Positions 8,132 to 16,078 of a DNA stretch of 32,737 nt are shown one piece after another. How positions within the stretch are numbered: the stretch's first letter is position 1; each line of letters opens with the position of its first letter. Both the position numbers and the translations under genes were made by a program. The stretch comes from Rhodospirillum sp. (GTDB lineage Bacteria; Pseudomonadota; Alphaproteobacteria; Rhodospirillales; Rhodospirillaceae), in contig JAIOYK010000062.1 of assembly GCA_021741145.1 (NCBI GenBank), positions 1-32,737 of the forward strand, written 5' to 3'. A model generated the notes under the pieces. The model searched no databases and was not told the DNA's origin. It saw nothing but the letters and a program-made list of their open reading frames with translations.

Positions 8132-9049
8132 GTGACCGAGAAGATCTTTCCCAGCTTTGAAAACGTCATCCTTGACGAGGACATTCGCGCCACCCATCGG
8201 GTGGACGACCACTACATCACCAGCCTGTCCTTCGCCCTGGACGACTACAAGGATTGGTACATCGACGGCGGCGAGGATTTTCCCGACCGCATCGCTCCCA
8301 GTGAGGGTATCGCCAAGGATTTGGTGGCCCTGTTCCTGGAGCGTTACGACCACAACGCCGTGGTCGGCCTGCATCAGAAGGAGGAGATCTTCTTCCACAA
8401 CCCGGCGCCGAAGGGCGCGGAATTGACCTTCGTCGGCCGCTATACCGACAAATACATGAAGCGTGGCAAGGGCTATACGGTCTTCGACACCTACGCCGAG
8501 GATGAATTCGGCACCCGGATCGTCCGTCAAATCAGCACCGAGATCATGCGGATCCCCGAGGGCGTGCGACTTGGTTCGGGATCGGGAACGCCCGCCGAGG
8601 ACAAGGTGGACCCAATCTGGCCGGCGGACCGCGCGGTGGCCCGCCATTGGTGCCCGGATCTGACCGAGGGAACGCCCATCGCGCCGGTCCGCAAGCTCTC
8701 CCGCCAGGACCAGATGACCGTCTTTTCCCAAGGCGGGCGGAACTATCACAATATTCACACCGACGACAATTTCGCCCACAAGGCGGGATTCAAATCGACC
8801 TTGACCCAGGGCATGCAAACCACCTGCTGGGCGGTGGGCATGCTGGCCAGCTTCTTCGGGAAGGCCTGGCTGACCGGCGGGTGGATCAAGACGATCTATC
8901 TCAAACCCGTCTACTGGAAGGACGTCGTGACCGTGCGCGGTGTCATTAAGACGATCGACACGGACGCCAAGGAAGTCTCTCTCGATATCTGGATCGAGAA
9001 CGAGGACGGTGCCATCACCTCCGTGGGATGGGCCAAGTGCCGGGTGTGA
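8132..9049 (+). CDS. Double-hotdog MaoC-like acyl dehydratase/thioesterase-fold protein
   Basis: About 305 residues forming two hotdog folds. The C-terminal half holds the hydratase-like motif region (YHNIHTDDNFAHKAGF, then TLTQGMQTTCW) with H209 in the usual catalytic His position. By eye the partner Asp, five residues earlier in R-specific enoyl-CoA hydratases, is replaced by Asn (N204). The N-terminal half is a degenerate hotdog (residues about 1-150). I start at GTG 8132, which has TTGGAG about 9 bases upstream, rather than the in-frame TTG at 8108 that lacks a site. Substrate is probably an acyl-CoA supplied by the CoA-transferase encoded 3 kb downstream; whether it hydrates or does something else is open given the Asn. 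The last codons lie inside a 29-base tandem duplication. Confidence 0.75.
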   Translation: MTEKIFPSFENVILDEDIRATHRVDDHYITSLSFALDDYKDWYIDGGEDFPDRIAPSEGIAKDLVALFLERYDHNAVVGLHQKEEIFFHNPAPKGAELTFVGRYTDKYMKRGKGYTVFDTYAEDEFGTRIVRQISTEIMRIPEGVRLGSGSGTPAEDKVDPIWPADRAVARHWCPDLTEGTPIAPVRKLSRQDQMTVFSQGGRNYHNIHTDDNFAHKAGFKSTLTQGMQTTCWAVGMLASFFGKAWLTGGWIKTIYLKPVYWKDVVTVRGVIKTIDTDAKEVSLDIWIENEDGAITSVGWAKCRV

Positions 9050-9092
9050 TCCGGCTTTGACGTAAGTGCCGGGTATGATCCGGCTTTGACGT
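9035..9092 (+). repeat. 29-base tandem duplication spanning a stop codon
   Basis: Two 29-base units, 9035-9063 and 9064-9092, differ at one base (GTGTGA versus GTATGA). The first unit contains the final codons and stop of the MaoC-like gene; the second repeats them in the untranslated gap before dctP. It looks like a recent slippage event. Confidence 0.9.
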
Positions 9093-9122
9093 AAACGAAA
9101 AAAATTCTCAGGGAGTCAGTCC

Positions 9123-10139
9123 ATGAAACGCGACCACCTTACCCTTCCCAACGCCCTGCGGGCCGCCGCCGTAGCCGCCGCCGTGGGGGCCTTGGCGGCC
9201 TCGCCCGCCCAGGCGGCGACCTACGAGATCCGCCTGTCGAACCTCTATCCCGAGGGACATCCGAGCTGCATCCAGACCCATAACTTCGCGAAGTTCGTGG
9301 AGGAGGGGACCAATGGCGACGTCGCGGTCGGTGTCTTCTGCAACAACCAGCTTGGCAACGAGCGCGAGGCCTCCGAGGGCGTGCGCGGCGGTTCCCTGGA
9401 AATGGTGATGAGCGGTGGTGGCGGTCTCGGCCGCTTCATGCCCCAGCTCTACATGCTGGAGGCGCCGTTCCTCTATCCCGAGATCGACGACATCAACGTC
9501 GTCACCTGGGAACTGATCGACGACATCAACGCCATCGCCAACGCCAAGGGTTTCCAGATCGTTGGCTTCGGTTATGAGGGTCCGCGCAGCATCAACTCCG
9601 TGGAATCCTTCGATACCCTGGCGGAGATGGAGAACTACAAGCTGCGCATTCCGGAGGCTCCGATGTATGTGGGTCTGGCCAAGGCGCTGGGCGCCGTTCC
9701 CACGCCGACGGCCTTCACCGAAGCCTACACCGCGCTGCAAACGGGCGTGGCCGACGGCATGGAATCCGGTCCGGCCACCACCTACAACAACAAGTTCTAC
9801 GAGGTGGCACCCTTTTACGTGCAGACCCAGCACATCGTGAACCCCTGCTACCTCGCCATCAACCTGGACTACTTCAATGGCCTTCCGGCGGAGTACCAGG
9901 CGGTGCTGAAGGACGCGGGCAAGCGCTCCACCGACATCATGCTGGAGGACACCAAGGTCGCCAACGTCGAGGTCATGAAGAAAATGCAAGAGGAAGGCAT
10001 GACCGTCGTCGAAATCTCCCCGAGTGAGAAGGAAAAGTTCCGCGAGCGTCTGAAGCCCTTCGCCGATGAGTACGCGGAATCCGTCGGGCCGGACGCCGTC
10101 GACCTGCTGAAGAAGATCCGCGCCGTTCTCGAGAAGTAA
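9123..10139 (+). CDS. dctP: TRAP transporter substrate-binding protein (DctP family)
   Basis: Periplasmic solute-binding protein of a TRAP transporter, which takes up carboxylates using an ion gradient. A signal peptide occupies residues 1-31 (Ala-rich core, cleavage after AQA). The family signature follows: PEGHPS near 43, QLGNEREASEGV, and NYKLRIPEAP with R175 in the place of the conserved Arg that pairs with a substrate carboxylate, then ALQTGVADGMES. Length 338 is normal. ATG 9123 has AGGGAG about 8 bases before it. It heads dctPQM, and a strong stem-loop separates it from dctQ. The substrate is very likely an organic acid; which one cannot be told. Confidence 0.92.
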   Translation: MKRDHLTLPNALRAAAVAAAVGALAASPAQAATYEIRLSNLYPEGHPSCIQTHNFAKFVEEGTNGDVAVGVFCNNQLGNEREASEGVRGGSLEMVMSGGGGLGRFMPQLYMLEAPFLYPEIDDINVVTWELIDDINAIANAKGFQIVGFGYEGPRSINSVESFDTLAEMENYKLRIPEAPMYVGLAKALGAVPTPTAFTEAYTALQTGVADGMESGPATTYNNKFYEVAPFYVQTQHIVNPCYLAINLDYFNGLPAEYQAVLKDAGKRSTDIMLEDTKVANVEVMKKMQEEGMTVVEISPSEKEKFRERLKPFADEYAESVGPDAVDLLKKIRAVLEK

Positions 10140-10158
10140 ACGAGCCGACGCCAAGGGT

Positions 10159-10186
10159 GGACGGGGAGGGGACACCCTCTCCGTCC
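10159..10186 (+). terminator. Stem-loop between dctP and dctQ
   Basis: GGACGGGGAGGG (10159-10170) pairs with CCCTCTCCGTCC (10175-10186) across a GACA loop; 12 pairs with one G-U. There is no T-tract, so it more probably stabilises the dctP transcript or partly attenuates, raising binding protein over membrane subunits. Confidence 0.6.
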
Positions 10187-10249
10187 CGCCGTTCCACAAG
10201 ATTGTCCCCCGCCGACGAGGATCGGCCCCGAGTTAGGGAGCCCCGCGCC

Positions 10250-10759
10250 ATGCGGTATCTCGAAAAAGTCCTAAAGCCCATCATCGCGCTGTCGTTCCTG
10301 GCGATGACCCTGGTGACGCTGGTGTCCACGCTTGGCCGTATGGTGCCGTTCATGCCGAGCCTTTACTGGTCCGGTGAGCTGACCCGCTACCTCAATTTCT
10401 GGATCACCTGTCTGGGAATCGGGGTCGCCCTCTATCACGGCTCCCACTTCACCATCGGGCTGGTCAGCGAGGCGCTGTCGAAACGCGCCCGGCTCGCCTG
10501 CGAGGTCGTTTGGCAACTGGCCATGCTGGTTCTGGAGAGCGTGCTGATCTTCTATGGCATGCGGCTCATCCTGACCAACTTTGATCAGCTGTCGGCGGCG
10601 ATGGAATTGCCCATGAGCTACGTCTACATCGCCATTCCGCTATGCGGACTTCTGATGATGGTCGTCACTCTGCCCGCGCTTCTGCGCGCCCTGCGCGGCG
10701 AGGACGAAGCCTGGCGGCGTGAGGCCGAGACCTCCAACGGTGAGGGCTTCACACCATGA
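10250..10759 (+). CDS. dctQ: TRAP transporter small membrane subunit (DctQ family)
   Basis: Four-helix small permease subunit, 169 residues. Hydrophobic segments lie near 10-35, 48-70, 85-110 and 125-150, and the family pattern (SGELTRYLNFWITCLGIGVA, then YVYIAIPLCGLLM) is clear. I start at ATG 10250 with AGGGAG about 10 bases upstream, not at the earlier in-frame GTG-like start whose extension (Pro/Arg/Ser-rich) would overlap the stem-loop. It ends in an ATGA overlap with dctM, as expected for partners made in equal amounts. Confidence 0.88.
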   Translation: MRYLEKVLKPIIALSFLAMTLVTLVSTLGRMVPFMPSLYWSGELTRYLNFWITCLGIGVALYHGSHFTIGLVSEALSKRARLACEVVWQLAMLVLESVLIFYGMRLILTNFDQLSAAMELPMSYVYIAIPLCGLLMMVVTLPALLRALRGEDEAWRREAETSNGEGFTP

Positions 10760-12066
10760 TGATCACCATCCTTTTCGTTATCTTCGTCGTCATGCTCGCC
10801 CTGGGCATGCCGATCGCCTTCGCCATCGGCTTTTCCGCCCTGTGCGTGATCTTTCTCGACCCCCTGCTGATTCCCTACATCGTTCCGGCTAAGTTCTTCT
10901 CCGGTATCGATTCCTTCACCCTGATGGCGATTCCATTCTTCATCTTCGCCGGAGAACTCTGCACCGCCAGCGGGTTGACGGCCCGCATCGTCGCCTTCGC
11001 CGACGTCCTGGTGGGCCGCCACTTCCGGGTCGGCATGGCCTATGTGAACGTGCTCTCCAGCATGATCTTCGCGGGTGTTTCCGGGTCGATCACCGCCGAC
11101 AGCGCGGCCATCGGTTCGCTGTTGATCCCCTCGATGAAGAAGACGGGATACGACGCGAATTACGCCGTCTCCCTGACCGCCACGGCGGGCACCATCGGCG
11201 CCCTCATTCCGCCGAGCATTCTGATGGTGGTCTATGGGTCGCTGACCAGCCTGTCGGTGGGCAAGCTTTTTCTGGGGGGGGTTATCCCCGGCATACTGTT
11301 CGGCATCGTGCTGATGAGCGTCGCCTATGTGATGGGACGTGCCCGGGGCTATGATTTCCGATCCGTCGGGCGGTCGGAAGAGGCGGGCATGCCCTATTGG
11401 AAGGAATTGGCGGTCTCTTTCCGCGATGCCTCCATCGCGTTGATCATCCCCTTTATCATCGTCGGGGGTATTGTCACTGGCGTCGCCACGCCGACAGAAG
11501 CGGGTGTCCTGGCCGACGCCAGCGCCCTTCTCGCCGGGATCTTCCTCTACCGCTCACTGAACTGGAAGGCGGTTTACGAGGCGGCCTATCGCACCGCCCT
11601 GCTGACCGCGGTGGTGATGGCGATTATCGGTCTGTCGACCCTGTTTTCCGACATCCTGACCCGCAACAACTTCCAAAGCTGGCTGCTCGATAACCTGGCC
11701 TTGGTCAGTGACAACCGATACGTCCACTTCGGGTTGATCCTGATGCTGCTTTTCGTTCTGGGCTTTGTCCTCGACGTGACCGCCATGCTCATCATGTTCG
11801 GCGCCCCGCTCGCGGCCATCGGCTATACCCTCGGCTTTGATCCGATCCACTTCGGCGTCATCGTGGTCATGGTTTCGCTGATCGGGGCCTGCACGCCGCC
11901 GGTGGGCACGCTGCTGATGATCGGCTGCACCATCGCCAAAATCCCGTTATCGAACGTGATCGGTACCGTCATCTGGTACGTCTTGGGCCTGCTGCTCGTC
12001 AGCCTCTTCCTGATGTTCATCCCTGAGGCCATCACCTGGATTCCCAGTTTGGTCTTCGATCGGTAG
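10756..12066 (+). CDS. dctM: TRAP transporter large membrane subunit (DctM family)
   Basis: Large 12-helix permease subunit of the TRAP system, 436 residues, the usual length. It is hydrophobic throughout and shows family signatures: ALGMPIAFAIGFSAL at the start, PFFIFAGELCTASGL, SSMIFAGVSGSITADSAAIG, GTIGALIPPSILMVVYGSLT, and IGACTPPVGTLLMIGCTIAK near the C-terminus. Its ATG overlaps the dctQ stop. It carries the ion-coupled transport path and together with dctP and dctQ forms a full importer that presumably delivers the substrate of this cluster. Confidence 0.93.
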   Translation: MMITILFVIFVVMLALGMPIAFAIGFSALCVIFLDPLLIPYIVPAKFFSGIDSFTLMAIPFFIFAGELCTASGLTARIVAFADVLVGRHFRVGMAYVNVLSSMIFAGVSGSITADSAAIGSLLIPSMKKTGYDANYAVSLTATAGTIGALIPPSILMVVYGSLTSLSVGKLFLGGVIPGILFGIVLMSVAYVMGRARGYDFRSVGRSEEAGMPYWKELAVSFRDASIALIIPFIIVGGIVTGVATPTEAGVLADASALLAGIFLYRSLNWKAVYEAAYRTALLTAVVMAIIGLSTLFSDILTRNNFQSWLLDNLALVSDNRYVHFGLILMLLFVLGFVLDVTAMLIMFGAPLAAIGYTLGFDPIHFGVIVVMVSLIGACTPPVGTLLMIGCTIAKIPLSNVIGTVIWYVLGLLLVSLFLMFIPEAITWIPSLVFDR

Positions 12067-12186
12067 CGCCTCCTCTCTCTCCGTTCCCGTCCGAGACCCC
12101 GGCCCCGCCCGCCTTTCCTTCCACCCCGGGACGGTGGCGGGTGGCTTCCGGCTCCCCTTTTTTATCCCTTTCGAGGACTGATTTAC

Positions 12187-13374
12187 ATGGAAGCCCTGCG
12201 TCATCTGAAGGTCCTGGACCTCTCCCGGTATATCGCCGGACCCAACTGCGGCATGATCCTTGGCGACATGGGCGCCGACGTCATCAAGGTCGAAAGCCCC
12301 GGCCGAGGCGAGGAAACGCGTATTCTGCCGCCCAAGATTGGCGACCATGGGATCTACACACTGGTTTACAACCGCAACAAGCGAGCCATGACTTTGAACT
12401 TCCGTGACCCCAAGGGCCAGGACCTGCTGCGCGATCTAATCGCCGAGGCCGACGTGGTCATCGAGAATTTCCGCCCGGGAACCTTGGAAAAGATGGGTTG
12501 CGGTTGGAAGGTGTTGAAAGACCTGAATGAGCGGCTGATCCTCCTGCGCATTTCCGGCTACGGTCAGACCGGTCCCTGGCGGGAGAATGCCTGTTTCGAC
12601 GCCATTGCCCAGGCGGGAAGCGGCCTGATGGAAATCACCGGCGAGGAGGGGGGGCAGCCCTTGCCAGCGGGAACCTTTGTCGTCGATTACCTGACCTCGC
12701 TTTATGGATGCATCGGCGTTCTAACGGCTGTCCAGGCGCGGCATCGGACCGGTAAGGGGCAACTCGTCGACCTCGCCATGCTTGATTGCGCGATTTCGCT
12801 TTTGATGACGTCCATCCCCGAATATGCCCTGACCGGCAAGGAGACGACGCGGGTCGGCAGCCGTGACCGCTATTCGGCCCCCGCCAGCAATTTCCAGTGC
12901 CAGGAGGGGCGCTGGGTGCATATCAACGCGGGCAGTGACAGCCTGTTTCCGCGCTTGGCCCGGGCCATTGGTCGCGAAGAGCTTCTGAGCGATCCGCGCT
13001 ACGCGCTGAACGAGGCGCGGATCCAGCGGATCGACGAGGTGAACGCCATCGTCACCGCCTGGACCATCACGCTCCCCTCCGAGGAGGTGGTCGCGTGGAT
13101 GAACGCCGCGGGCGTGCCCTGCGCGCGCGTCGAGACCATCGGCGAGGTGGTGAACAACGAGCAATTGCGTTTCCGCGAGCAGATCATGGAAGTGGTCAAT
13201 CCCGCTTATGGCATTCTGACCATGGCGGGTATTCCGTTGAAGCTTTCGGAGACCCCGGGCGGCCTGCGCCATCCCCCACCGGTCGTCGGCCAGCACACCG
13301 ACGAGGTGTTGAGGGACTGGCTCGGCCTCGGCGCCGACCGGATCGCCGAGTTGAGACGGGAGAACGCGGTTTAG
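12187..13374 (+). CDS. Family III CoA-transferase (CaiB/BaiF/formyl-CoA transferase type)
   Basis: Cytosolic class III CoA-transferase, 395 residues. The N-terminus is diagnostic (VLDLSRYIAGPNCGMILGDM, then GADVIKVESPGRGEETR); the catalytic Asp is D167 (FVVDYLTSLYG), followed by RTGKGQLVDLAMLD. The C-terminal region (AAGVPCARVETIGEVVNNEQ) closes the interlocked fold. ATG 12187 has GAGG about 10 bases upstream. It lies 120 bases after dctM on the same strand and probably activates the imported acid as a CoA thioester. Class III enzymes are classic partners of ThDP lyases in oxalate degradation, and this cluster contains such a ThDP enzyme, which supports a shared pathway. Donor and acceptor acids are unknown. 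Confidence 0.88.
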   Translation: MEALRHLKVLDLSRYIAGPNCGMILGDMGADVIKVESPGRGEETRILPPKIGDHGIYTLVYNRNKRAMTLNFRDPKGQDLLRDLIAEADVVIENFRPGTLEKMGCGWKVLKDLNERLILLRISGYGQTGPWRENACFDAIAQAGSGLMEITGEEGGQPLPAGTFVVDYLTSLYGCIGVLTAVQARHRTGKGQLVDLAMLDCAISLLMTSIPEYALTGKETTRVGSRDRYSAPASNFQCQEGRWVHINAGSDSLFPRLARAIGREELLSDPRYALNEARIQRIDEVNAIVTAWTITLPSEEVVAWMNAAGVPCARVETIGEVVNNEQLRFREQIMEVVNPAYGILTMAGIPLKLSETPGGLRHPPPVVGQHTDEVLRDWLGLGADRIAELRRENAV

Positions 13375-13442
13375 GGTCGCGCTCCCGGTCGCCGGGCCGG
13401 GCCGCGTTGTTTCGAAGAGTTCTAATCTCGAAGAAGTCCTCT

Positions 13443-13482
13443 TCCCGCATCCGTGGAAAGCCCGCTTTCCATGGATGCGGGA
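13443..13482. terminator. Long hairpin between converging caiB-like and abrB-like genes
   Basis: An 18-pair stem (arms 13443-13460 and 13465-13482, one G-U) with a CCCG loop. Its position between convergent genes suggests a bidirectional terminator, but there is no clear T-tract; it could also be a dispersed palindromic repeat. The rest of 13375-13693 shows no gene; a small GGCGCC-TCC-GGCGCC hairpin is also present. Confidence 0.6.
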
Positions 13483-13693
13483 GTTTCGCGCTTGACCCGG
13501 AGCGGGCATCGCGGCTTTTTCGGCGCCTCCGGCGCCTTGATTTTCCCTGGTGTCGGCCGAAAGCGGGGAATTCCAGTCGAGGCGGGTGACGGGGAAGCGG
13601 CGGTGCCGCTCCCGCTCCCGGCCTTTCCGTGAAAGCACCTTGGTGGTTGCGTCGGTCTCCAGGAAGTCCTGCGCCGCCCGGGAATGGATTGGG

Positions 13694-14773
13694 TCACTGA
13701 TCGATGCCGCCGTCTTCCTCTTCCAAGGGTGGTCTCGTGGTGGCGCGGGCATGGACCAGCGCCAGCATCCACGGGATGTTCGGCACGATCAAGAAGATCC
13801 GCACCAAGTGGAAGGCGGTGATGAGGGCGACGTCCTCGTGCAGAAAGCGCGCGGTCAGGGCCATTTCGGTTACGCTGCCCGGCGCGGCGCCGAGGACCAG
13901 GATCTCCCAGGGGAAATCGGTGACGAGCGCGAGGCTCGCCGCCACCCCCGTGCAGAGGGTGACCAGCAAGGTCGATGTCAGGACCGTCGCCATCACCAGC
14001 TTACCGGCGTTTCGGAACAACTCGCGTTGGAACGTCGCCCCCAACCAGGTCCCCAGCAGGATCTGGGCGACGGAGACGAAAACATGGGGGTAGGGTGACA
14101 GGGGGGCGTCGAGAACCGTCGCCGCGCAGGAAAAGAACAGGGGACCCAGGAAAAAGGGGTTGTTCAGGCGGCAGAAGCGGAAAACGACGGCCGTCCCCAC
14201 GGCCCCCACGGCGAGCAGCGCCATGCCCAGGGGATCGTGGGTTTGGGCCGCGTCGGGGAGGATCCCCCGGGAGGTGCCCAACAGGTAATAGAGCGCCGCC
14301 GGAACCAGAACCACGATCGCCGAGATGCGCAGGGTCTGGGCGAAGACCACGGGGCCGGGGTCCCCGCCGTATTGCCGGGCCAGATTGCCCATTTCCACGG
14401 GTCCCCCAGGCATCGCCGACAGGAAGGCGGTGGCGGGATCCGCCCCAGTCATCCGTCGCAGGATCGTCGCAACCAGGAACCCCATGAAGGCCGTCGACAG
14501 GGCCACGCCCAAGATCACCGGAGCGTGGTCGAGGATGGCTCGCAGGGCGTCCGACGTGAAATAGAGCCCCACATGGGCCGAAACGATCATCTGACCGACG
14601 GGACGGGTGCGCACTGGGATGCGAATTGGTTTGCCCAGCAGGCTGACCACCGCCGTGAGGATCAAGGGACCAATCATCCAGGGCAGGGGAAGGGACAGCA
14701 GACTGAACAGGTGTCCCGCCGCCGCCGCCAAGGCGTAGCGGACCGCGAGGTCGAGGAGCGCGCGCGCCGTCAT
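13694..14773 (-). CDS. AbrB-family (COG3180) polytopic membrane protein
   Basis: Integral membrane protein of about 359 residues of the family often annotated as ammonia-monooxygenase-like or AbrB family regulator. It consists of two repeats of a five-helix hydrophobic module, seen here as GHLFSLLSLPLPWMIGPLIL near residue 20 with SAMPGGPVEMGNLA mid-protein, and again LNNPFFLGPLFF followed by LGAAPGSVTEMALTARFL. These GG/GS-(V)-EM motifs are the family hallmark. ATG 14773 matches the start of the first repeat; longer in-frame extensions are not membrane-like and would run through the operator. No good ribosome site is seen. It is divergent from the IclR gene and next to a TTT transporter; many relatives sit beside transport genes, and a transport or efflux role is guessed, not shown. 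Confidence 0.8.
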   Translation of the reverse strand: MTARALLDLAVRYALAAAAGHLFSLLSLPLPWMIGPLILTAVVSLLGKPIRIPVRTRPVGQMIVSAHVGLYFTSDALRAILDHAPVILGVALSTAFMGFLVATILRRMTGADPATAFLSAMPGGPVEMGNLARQYGGDPGPVVFAQTLRISAIVVLVPAALYYLLGTSRGILPDAAQTHDPLGMALLAVGAVGTAVVFRFCRLNNPFFLGPLFFSCAATVLDAPLSPYPHVFVSVAQILLGTWLGATFQRELFRNAGKLVMATVLTSTLLVTLCTGVAASLALVTDFPWEILVLGAAPGSVTEMALTARFLHEDVALITAFHLVRIFLIVPNIPWMLALVHARATTRPPLEEEDGGIDQ

Positions 14774-14922
14774 CGCGCCGAACCGGCGGTCGTTTGACGG
14801 ATCCAGCCAAGTCGGTCGGGGGCGGGGAGCGTGGGGCGGTATCGCGGCGATATCATCCTTGGAAGATCCCTGTCTTTTTGTTCGTGGCTGGGAGGGGGTT
14901 CCCACCCTACAAAAAAGATAGT

Positions 14923-14941
14923 ATGTTCGTAAAGCGAACAT
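14923..14941. promoter_or_regulatory. Perfect inverted repeat, probable IclR operator 1
   Basis: ATGTTCG-TAAAG-CGAACAT, 7-base arms and a 5-base spacer, in the divergent region between the abrB-like gene and iclR. The same arms and spacing recur at 15994-16012 before tctC. Placement fits autoregulation of the IclR protein and possibly control of the abrB-like gene. Confidence 0.75.
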
Positions 14942-15027
14942 TTGTGGCGCATAGTTTCGGTGTTTCTTGCCGAATGTCAAGCGGTGCCGCTAGTGTCTCA
15001 CTACTCAGGAATGCATCGAGGGGCGGG

Positions 15028-15807
15028 ATGGACACGCACAACGACAGGGACGAAAGCGACAAGGAGTTCGTGAAGGCGGCGGCAAAGAGCCTGCAGATCA
15101 TCGAATGTTTCGGTGATGGTCGGGCGCGGTTGAGCCTGACGGATGTATCCAAGCTCACCTCCATGACCCGGGCGGGCGCGCGCCGCTATCTGCTGACGCT
15201 CACCCAACTGGGGTACATGGAGTTTGACGGAAAATTTTTTTCCCTCACGCCTCGGATTCTCCGGCTTGGCTATTCCTACCTGTCGGCCTCGCCCTTACCC
15301 GCCCGGCTCCAGCCAATCCTCGAGCGGATCTCCAACAGAACCGAGGAATCCAGCTCCGCGGCCGTGCTCGACGATAAGGAGGTGGTCTATGTGGCGCGGT
15401 CGGCGAAAAAGCGGATCATGTCGATCGGCCTCTCCGTGGGAAGTCGGTTGCCCGCCTTCTGCACGTCCCTTGGCCGGGTGATACTCGCCAACAAACCCGC
15501 CGACTGGCTCGACCACTATTTCGAGACCGTGCCCCGGCCCGCGCTGACGGAGCACACCAAGACCGATGAGGCGGTTCTCCGCGCGGAACTTGAGTCGGTT
15601 CGCGAACGGGGGTTCGCCATCGTTGACGAAGAATTGGAACTCGGCCTGCGCTCGCTTGCCGCGCCCGTCTTCAACATGGCGGGCGAAGTGGTTTGCGGCG
15701 TTAATATCAGCGTCCAGTCGCATCGGGTCTCCGTCGCGGAGATGGAGGACTGTCTTCTGCCAATTCTCCGCGAGTGCTTGTATGAGGTCGAGCGGATTCT
15801 GCCCTGA
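15028..15807 (+). CDS. IclR-family transcriptional regulator (PcaR/PobR-like)
   Basis: 259-residue regulator: N-terminal winged helix (about 17-80; LTDVSKLTSMTRAGARRYLL is the recognition region) and C-terminal effector-binding domain (VVYVARSAKKRIMSIGLSVG; PAFCTSLGRVIL; ERGFAIVDEELELGLRSLAA). The EVVYVAR and DEELELGLRSLAAP motifs are typical of the protocatechuate/beta-ketoadipate branch (PcaR, PcaU, PobR) of IclR. Start at ATG 15028 is preceded by GAGGGGCGGG. Longer upstream frames would run through the operator. It probably binds the two identical inverted repeats and controls tctCBA, in response to an aromatic or dicarboxylic acid. Confidence 0.9.
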   Translation: MDTHNDRDESDKEFVKAAAKSLQIIECFGDGRARLSLTDVSKLTSMTRAGARRYLLTLTQLGYMEFDGKFFSLTPRILRLGYSYLSASPLPARLQPILERISNRTEESSSAAVLDDKEVVYVARSAKKRIMSIGLSVGSRLPAFCTSLGRVILANKPADWLDHYFETVPRPALTEHTKTDEAVLRAELESVRERGFAIVDEELELGLRSLAAPVFNMAGEVVCGVNISVQSHRVSVAEMEDCLLPILRECLYEVERILP

Positions 15808-15829
15808 GATCCTGTCCGGCCGGGATCTC
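15806..15829 (+). terminator. Probable terminator after iclR
   Basis: GAGATCC and GGATCTC form a 7-pair stem starting in the iclR stop codon and followed by a pyrimidine run rich in T. It plausibly ends the iclR transcript before the tctC promoter. The remaining gap to 16078 holds the promoter and operator described separately. Confidence 0.5.
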
Positions 15830-15958
15830 CCCCTCTCTCTTTCTTCTATTTTCCACCAAGAACCTGCGTGGCTCTCCGGTCACGGGGGGGCGCCGGTCCA
15901 TGTCCCGAAGGCCGCGCCATTTTTCGCGGCGATCAATGATTAGGGCACTTGGATGGTC

Positions 15959-15992
15959 TTGACTTTTTTTTCGACGACTGGAAAAATAGAAT
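15959..15992 (+). promoter_or_regulatory. Putative tctC promoter
   Basis: TTGACT at 15959-15964 resembles a -35 box. A/T-rich -10 candidates follow: AAAAAT at 15982 with 17-base spacing, or the better-looking TAGAAT at 15987 with a long 22-base spacing. The inverted repeat 15994-16012 begins directly downstream, a position suited to repression of this promoter. Confidence 0.4.
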
Positions 15993-15993
15993 A

Positions 15994-16012
15994 ATGTTCG
16001 GAATGCGAACAT
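15994..16012. promoter_or_regulatory. Perfect inverted repeat, probable IclR operator 2
   Basis: ATGTTCG-GAATG-CGAACAT. Arms and spacer length are identical to the site at 14923-14941, with only the spacer differing. It sits 67 bases before the tctC start. Confidence 0.78.
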
Positions 16013-16078
16013 ATAAGGGGTTGGTTTGGCGAAAAGCGGACCCAACGCCCCAAAGAAGCATCAATGGGAGGAAATCAC

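Noticed and set aside
7298..8818. 506-codon minus-strand frame opposite dhaK, dhaL and the MaoC-like gene
   Set aside because: It crosses three real genes, is Gly/His/Arg-rich with no domain, and is a high-GC shadow.
12067..12186. Terminator between dctM and the CoA-transferase gene
   Set aside because: Only short, C-rich imperfect pairings are seen; no convincing stem, so the two genes may be cotranscribed.
13521..13545. GGCGCC-TCC-GGCGCC hairpin as a terminator for the abrB-like gene
   Set aside because: The stem has only six pairs and no T-run on the correct side; the 13443 hairpin is a better candidate.
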